From assembly GCA_030614005.1 (NCBI GenBank), contig JAUWKS010000028.1:1-42086 (forward strand): 42,086 bases of DNA. Reading direction: 5' to 3'. A program made the translations under genes and the position numbers. The stretch comes from Candidatus Heimdallarchaeota archaeon. GTDB lineage: Archaea > Asgardarchaeota > Heimdallarchaeia > JABLTI01. Below the pieces are notes generated by a model that saw only the letters and a program-made list of their open reading frames with translations, was not told the origin of the DNA and searched no databases. Shown here piece by piece: positions 40,519 through 42,086 of the stretch (positions are counted from its first letter, which is position 1; each line of letters opens with the position of its first letter).

Positions 40519-41346
40519 ATGAAGCAATTTATACTGACTCAAAAAAAACCAGTAATTAATCCCAATATTCCAATCGAAGCCGATGTAATATCTCCTGATA
40601 TTTTTGCAAAGAAGAGTATTGAGGAGATAAAGAAATTAATAATCTGGCGTGGGAACAGACAATTAGCTCTCGAAGAAATTTTTAGCTTATCAGGTGAGGA
40701 ACACGCAGGAGACTCTCCAGCAGAAATTGAAATATTACTCACAGGTGAATTATCAAAGTATAAGCATATTGGAGAAAAAATGTCTGAAGGCAAAATTACT
40801 ATTAAAAGTTCAATTGGAATGCATTTAGGTTCACTCATGTCTGGAGGTAAAATTGTCGTAGAAGGCGATACACACGATTTTGCAGGTGCAAATATGACTG
40901 GGGGAGAAATTCACATTCAAGGTAATGCGGGACATTATTTAGGTGGATCAATGAGAGGAAATTGGCGTGGGATGAGTGGTGGTAAAATCAAAGTAGATGG
41001 CAATGTATTGAATGAGTGCGGTATTTGGATGCGAAAAGGTATTATTGAAATCGCTGGTTCCGCGACAATGTTTCTAGGGATGCATCTGCACAGAGGAACA
41101 ATTATTGTCCATGGAGATGTTATTGAAAGAGCTGGAGCAGAGATGACAGGTGGAGAGATAATTATTTTAGGAAAATTACATAAAAATCTTCCATCTTTTG
41201 AATTCAAAGAAACAATTGATGAATTACCTATTGAAGGGTATGGAACAATTAAAGGTCCCTTTTTAGTGTTTGTTGGAGATTATGCTGAAAGAAAACAAGG
41301 GAAAATGTTTCTGCTTAAAAAGAAGAATGAACATCTAATCGATTGA
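40519..41346 (+). CDS. fwdC: Formylmethanofuran dehydrogenase subunit C
   Basis: FwdC is a right-handed beta-helix built of GxxMxxGxIxVxGxxGxxxGxxM-type repeats, here clearly seen from GKITIKSSIGMHLGSLMSGG to MTGGEIIILG. It is related to the GXGXG domain of glutamate synthase. 276 residues, the family length. The ATG at 40519 has GGTGG (40509-40513) ahead; an in-frame TTG at 40507 is less likely. It closes the plus-strand operon 18 bases after fwdA. Confidence 0.92.
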   Translation: MKQFILTQKKPVINPNIPIEADVISPDIFAKKSIEEIKKLIIWRGNRQLALEEIFSLSGEEHAGDSPAEIEILLTGELSKYKHIGEKMSEGKITIKSSIGMHLGSLMSGGKIVVEGDTHDFAGANMTGGEIHIQGNAGHYLGGSMRGNWRGMSGGKIKVDGNVLNECGIWMRKGIIEIAGSATMFLGMHLHRGTIIVHGDVIERAGAEMTGGEIIILGKLHKNLPSFEFKETIDELPIEGYGTIKGPFLVFVGDYAERKQGKMFLLKKKNEHLID

Positions 41347-41349
41347 TTA

Positions 41350-42063
41350 TCATTTCCCAGTAAAAACACTTCTTGAAGCAACATCATATACTGTTTCTAG
41401 TAAGTTAAGATTATCAATATCTTGGTTGAAATTGATTTTTCCATCAATATTAACTTCTAGATCTAAAACAAAATTAACTTCTTTAATTTGTAATTTGATT
41501 TGGTGACTTTTTGGTTTGTAAGTTTTAAGCGTGAATAAAAACATTTTATCATTGTGAGTAATTACCTCTAAATTTCCTGCGAGATAATCACTGAGGGCTA
41601 AATCATTAACGGTTAAAGTTTTAGGAATAACTTTTAATCTCGTTTTTGATAATTTCAAATAAAATTTTTCTAAATCCATTTCACAAGGAGAAAATCGTAG
41701 GTTTATTTTCTTACTTAAGAAATCTATCGCTTTTTTAATTTGAGATGGTTTTCCGGCAAACAAACAGAGGTAAATGCCTGCCGGTGTTTCCAAATCTGTT
41801 GGGGGATCGAGTATCTTTATTTTTATTGCTTCATAAATAACCATGTTTTCTGACCGCATAGATGGAAGAGTTCTATGTGGGAAAAAGAATCTTTTTTCGG
41901 TCATTCGGTAATATTTGCCTTGGAAATAACTACTTGCTAATGGATCAAAGGTAATAAAATCAGTATCAATTGAAGGATCACCAAAGTCTATGCTTGCAAA
42001 CTGCTCATCTGTGAGATGTTCTTCTCCTACTAAATATCCCCAGAAAAGACTTATAGTATTCAT
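41350..42063 (-). CDS. Protein of unknown function
   Basis: A 237-residue soluble protein starting MNTISLFWGYLVGEEHLTDEQF, with a mixed alpha/beta pattern (KIKILDPPTDLETPAGIYLCLFAG, SQIKKAIDFLSKKINLRFSP) and a beta-rich C-terminal third (MFLFTLKTYKPKSHQIKLQIKEVNFVLDLEVN). No motif recognised. The ATG at 42063 is chosen over a GTG at 42075 because GTGGAT serves as its ribosome-binding site. It converges with fwdC, four bases between stops, and starts close to the right edge. Confidence 0.65.
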   Translation of the reverse strand: MNTISLFWGYLVGEEHLTDEQFASIDFGDPSIDTDFITFDPLASSYFQGKYYRMTEKRFFFPHRTLPSMRSENMVIYEAIKIKILDPPTDLETPAGIYLCLFAGKPSQIKKAIDFLSKKINLRFSPCEMDLEKFYLKLSKTRLKVIPKTLTVNDLALSDYLAGNLEVITHNDKMFLFTLKTYKPKSHQIKLQIKEVNFVLDLEVNIDGKINFNQDIDNLNLLETVYDVASRSVFTGK

Positions 42064-42086
42064 ATTATTATCCACTCAAATACTCT

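Noticed and set aside
1..42086. CRISPR arrays, insertion sequences or replication origin
   Set aside because: No regularly spaced repeats, transposase genes, terminal inverted repeats or Cdc6/Orc genes were seen.

Overview
The window looks like a piece of an Asgard archaeon (Promethearchaeota) chromosome. It is AT-rich, with archaeal-type information genes: Rpo3/RpoD carrying two 4Fe-4S clusters, RpoK, eL18, uL13, uS9, eS17, eL13 and an intron-containing tRNA-Ile. Many genes use TTG or GTG starts behind GGTG/GAGGT-type Shine-Dalgarno sites. Mixed in are genes that I otherwise know from eukaryotes: an ESCRT-II Vps22/36-like (EAP30) protein, two tandem Rab-like GTPases, two OST3/OST6/OSTC-like oligosaccharyltransferase subunits, a longin-like protein and a close relative of the sigma-1 receptor/ERG2 sterol isomerase. 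I cannot place it below the Asgard level.

Layout. 1-3.5 kb: edge of a membrane protein gene, NOG1-like GTPase, RNA 3'-phosphate cyclase, alkyltransferase, NadM. 3.6-5.9 kb: rpoD-rpl18e-rpl13-rps9 operon with a leader stem-loop and a terminator. 6-9.3 kb: HEPN-like protein and a TldD/TldE pair. 9.4-16.2 kb: eL13 with an acidic tail, 4-TM protein, Cys/Met-metabolism PLP enzyme, the sigma-1/ERG2-like gene, an ATP-grasp ligase, a helical orphan, MEMO, a zinc-ribbon protein. 16.4-21.9 kb: small orphan, coiled-coil/winged-helix protein, rpoK, beta-CASP nuclease, ESCRT-II protein, MfnD-like ligase, eS17. 22.2-29.7 kb: accessory stretch with a sequon-rich surface protein, longin-like protein, tautomerase, a double GNAT interrupted by a frameshift, a membrane-bound esterase with higher GC, another GNAT between a tRNA 3'-end fragment and the intact tRNA-Ile. 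30-33.3 kb: Rab-like pair, OST3/6-like pair (first copy frameshifted), thioredoxin. 33.5-42.1 kb: membrane-anchored Ig-like protein, then a divergently arranged formylmethanofuran dehydrogenase locus (fwdD-fwdB on minus; ferredoxin-fwdF-fwdA-fwdC on plus) and an orphan at the right edge.

How the genes fit together. The fwd genes plus the MfnD-like tyramine-glutamate ligase imply methanofuran-dependent C1 chemistry (the methyl-branch entry of an archaeal Wood-Ljungdahl pathway, or its reverse). OST3/6-like proteins and surface proteins dense in N-x-S/T sites point to N-glycosylation of the envelope. Rab-like GTPases, longin-like and ESCRT-II proteins belong to the Asgard membrane-dynamics repertoire. 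The most striking gene is the sigma-1/ERG2 homologue, in which both key acidic residues are kept. Three places (25.8, 31.62 and 38.78 kb) look as if a single base is missing, extra, or bypassed by unusual translation.
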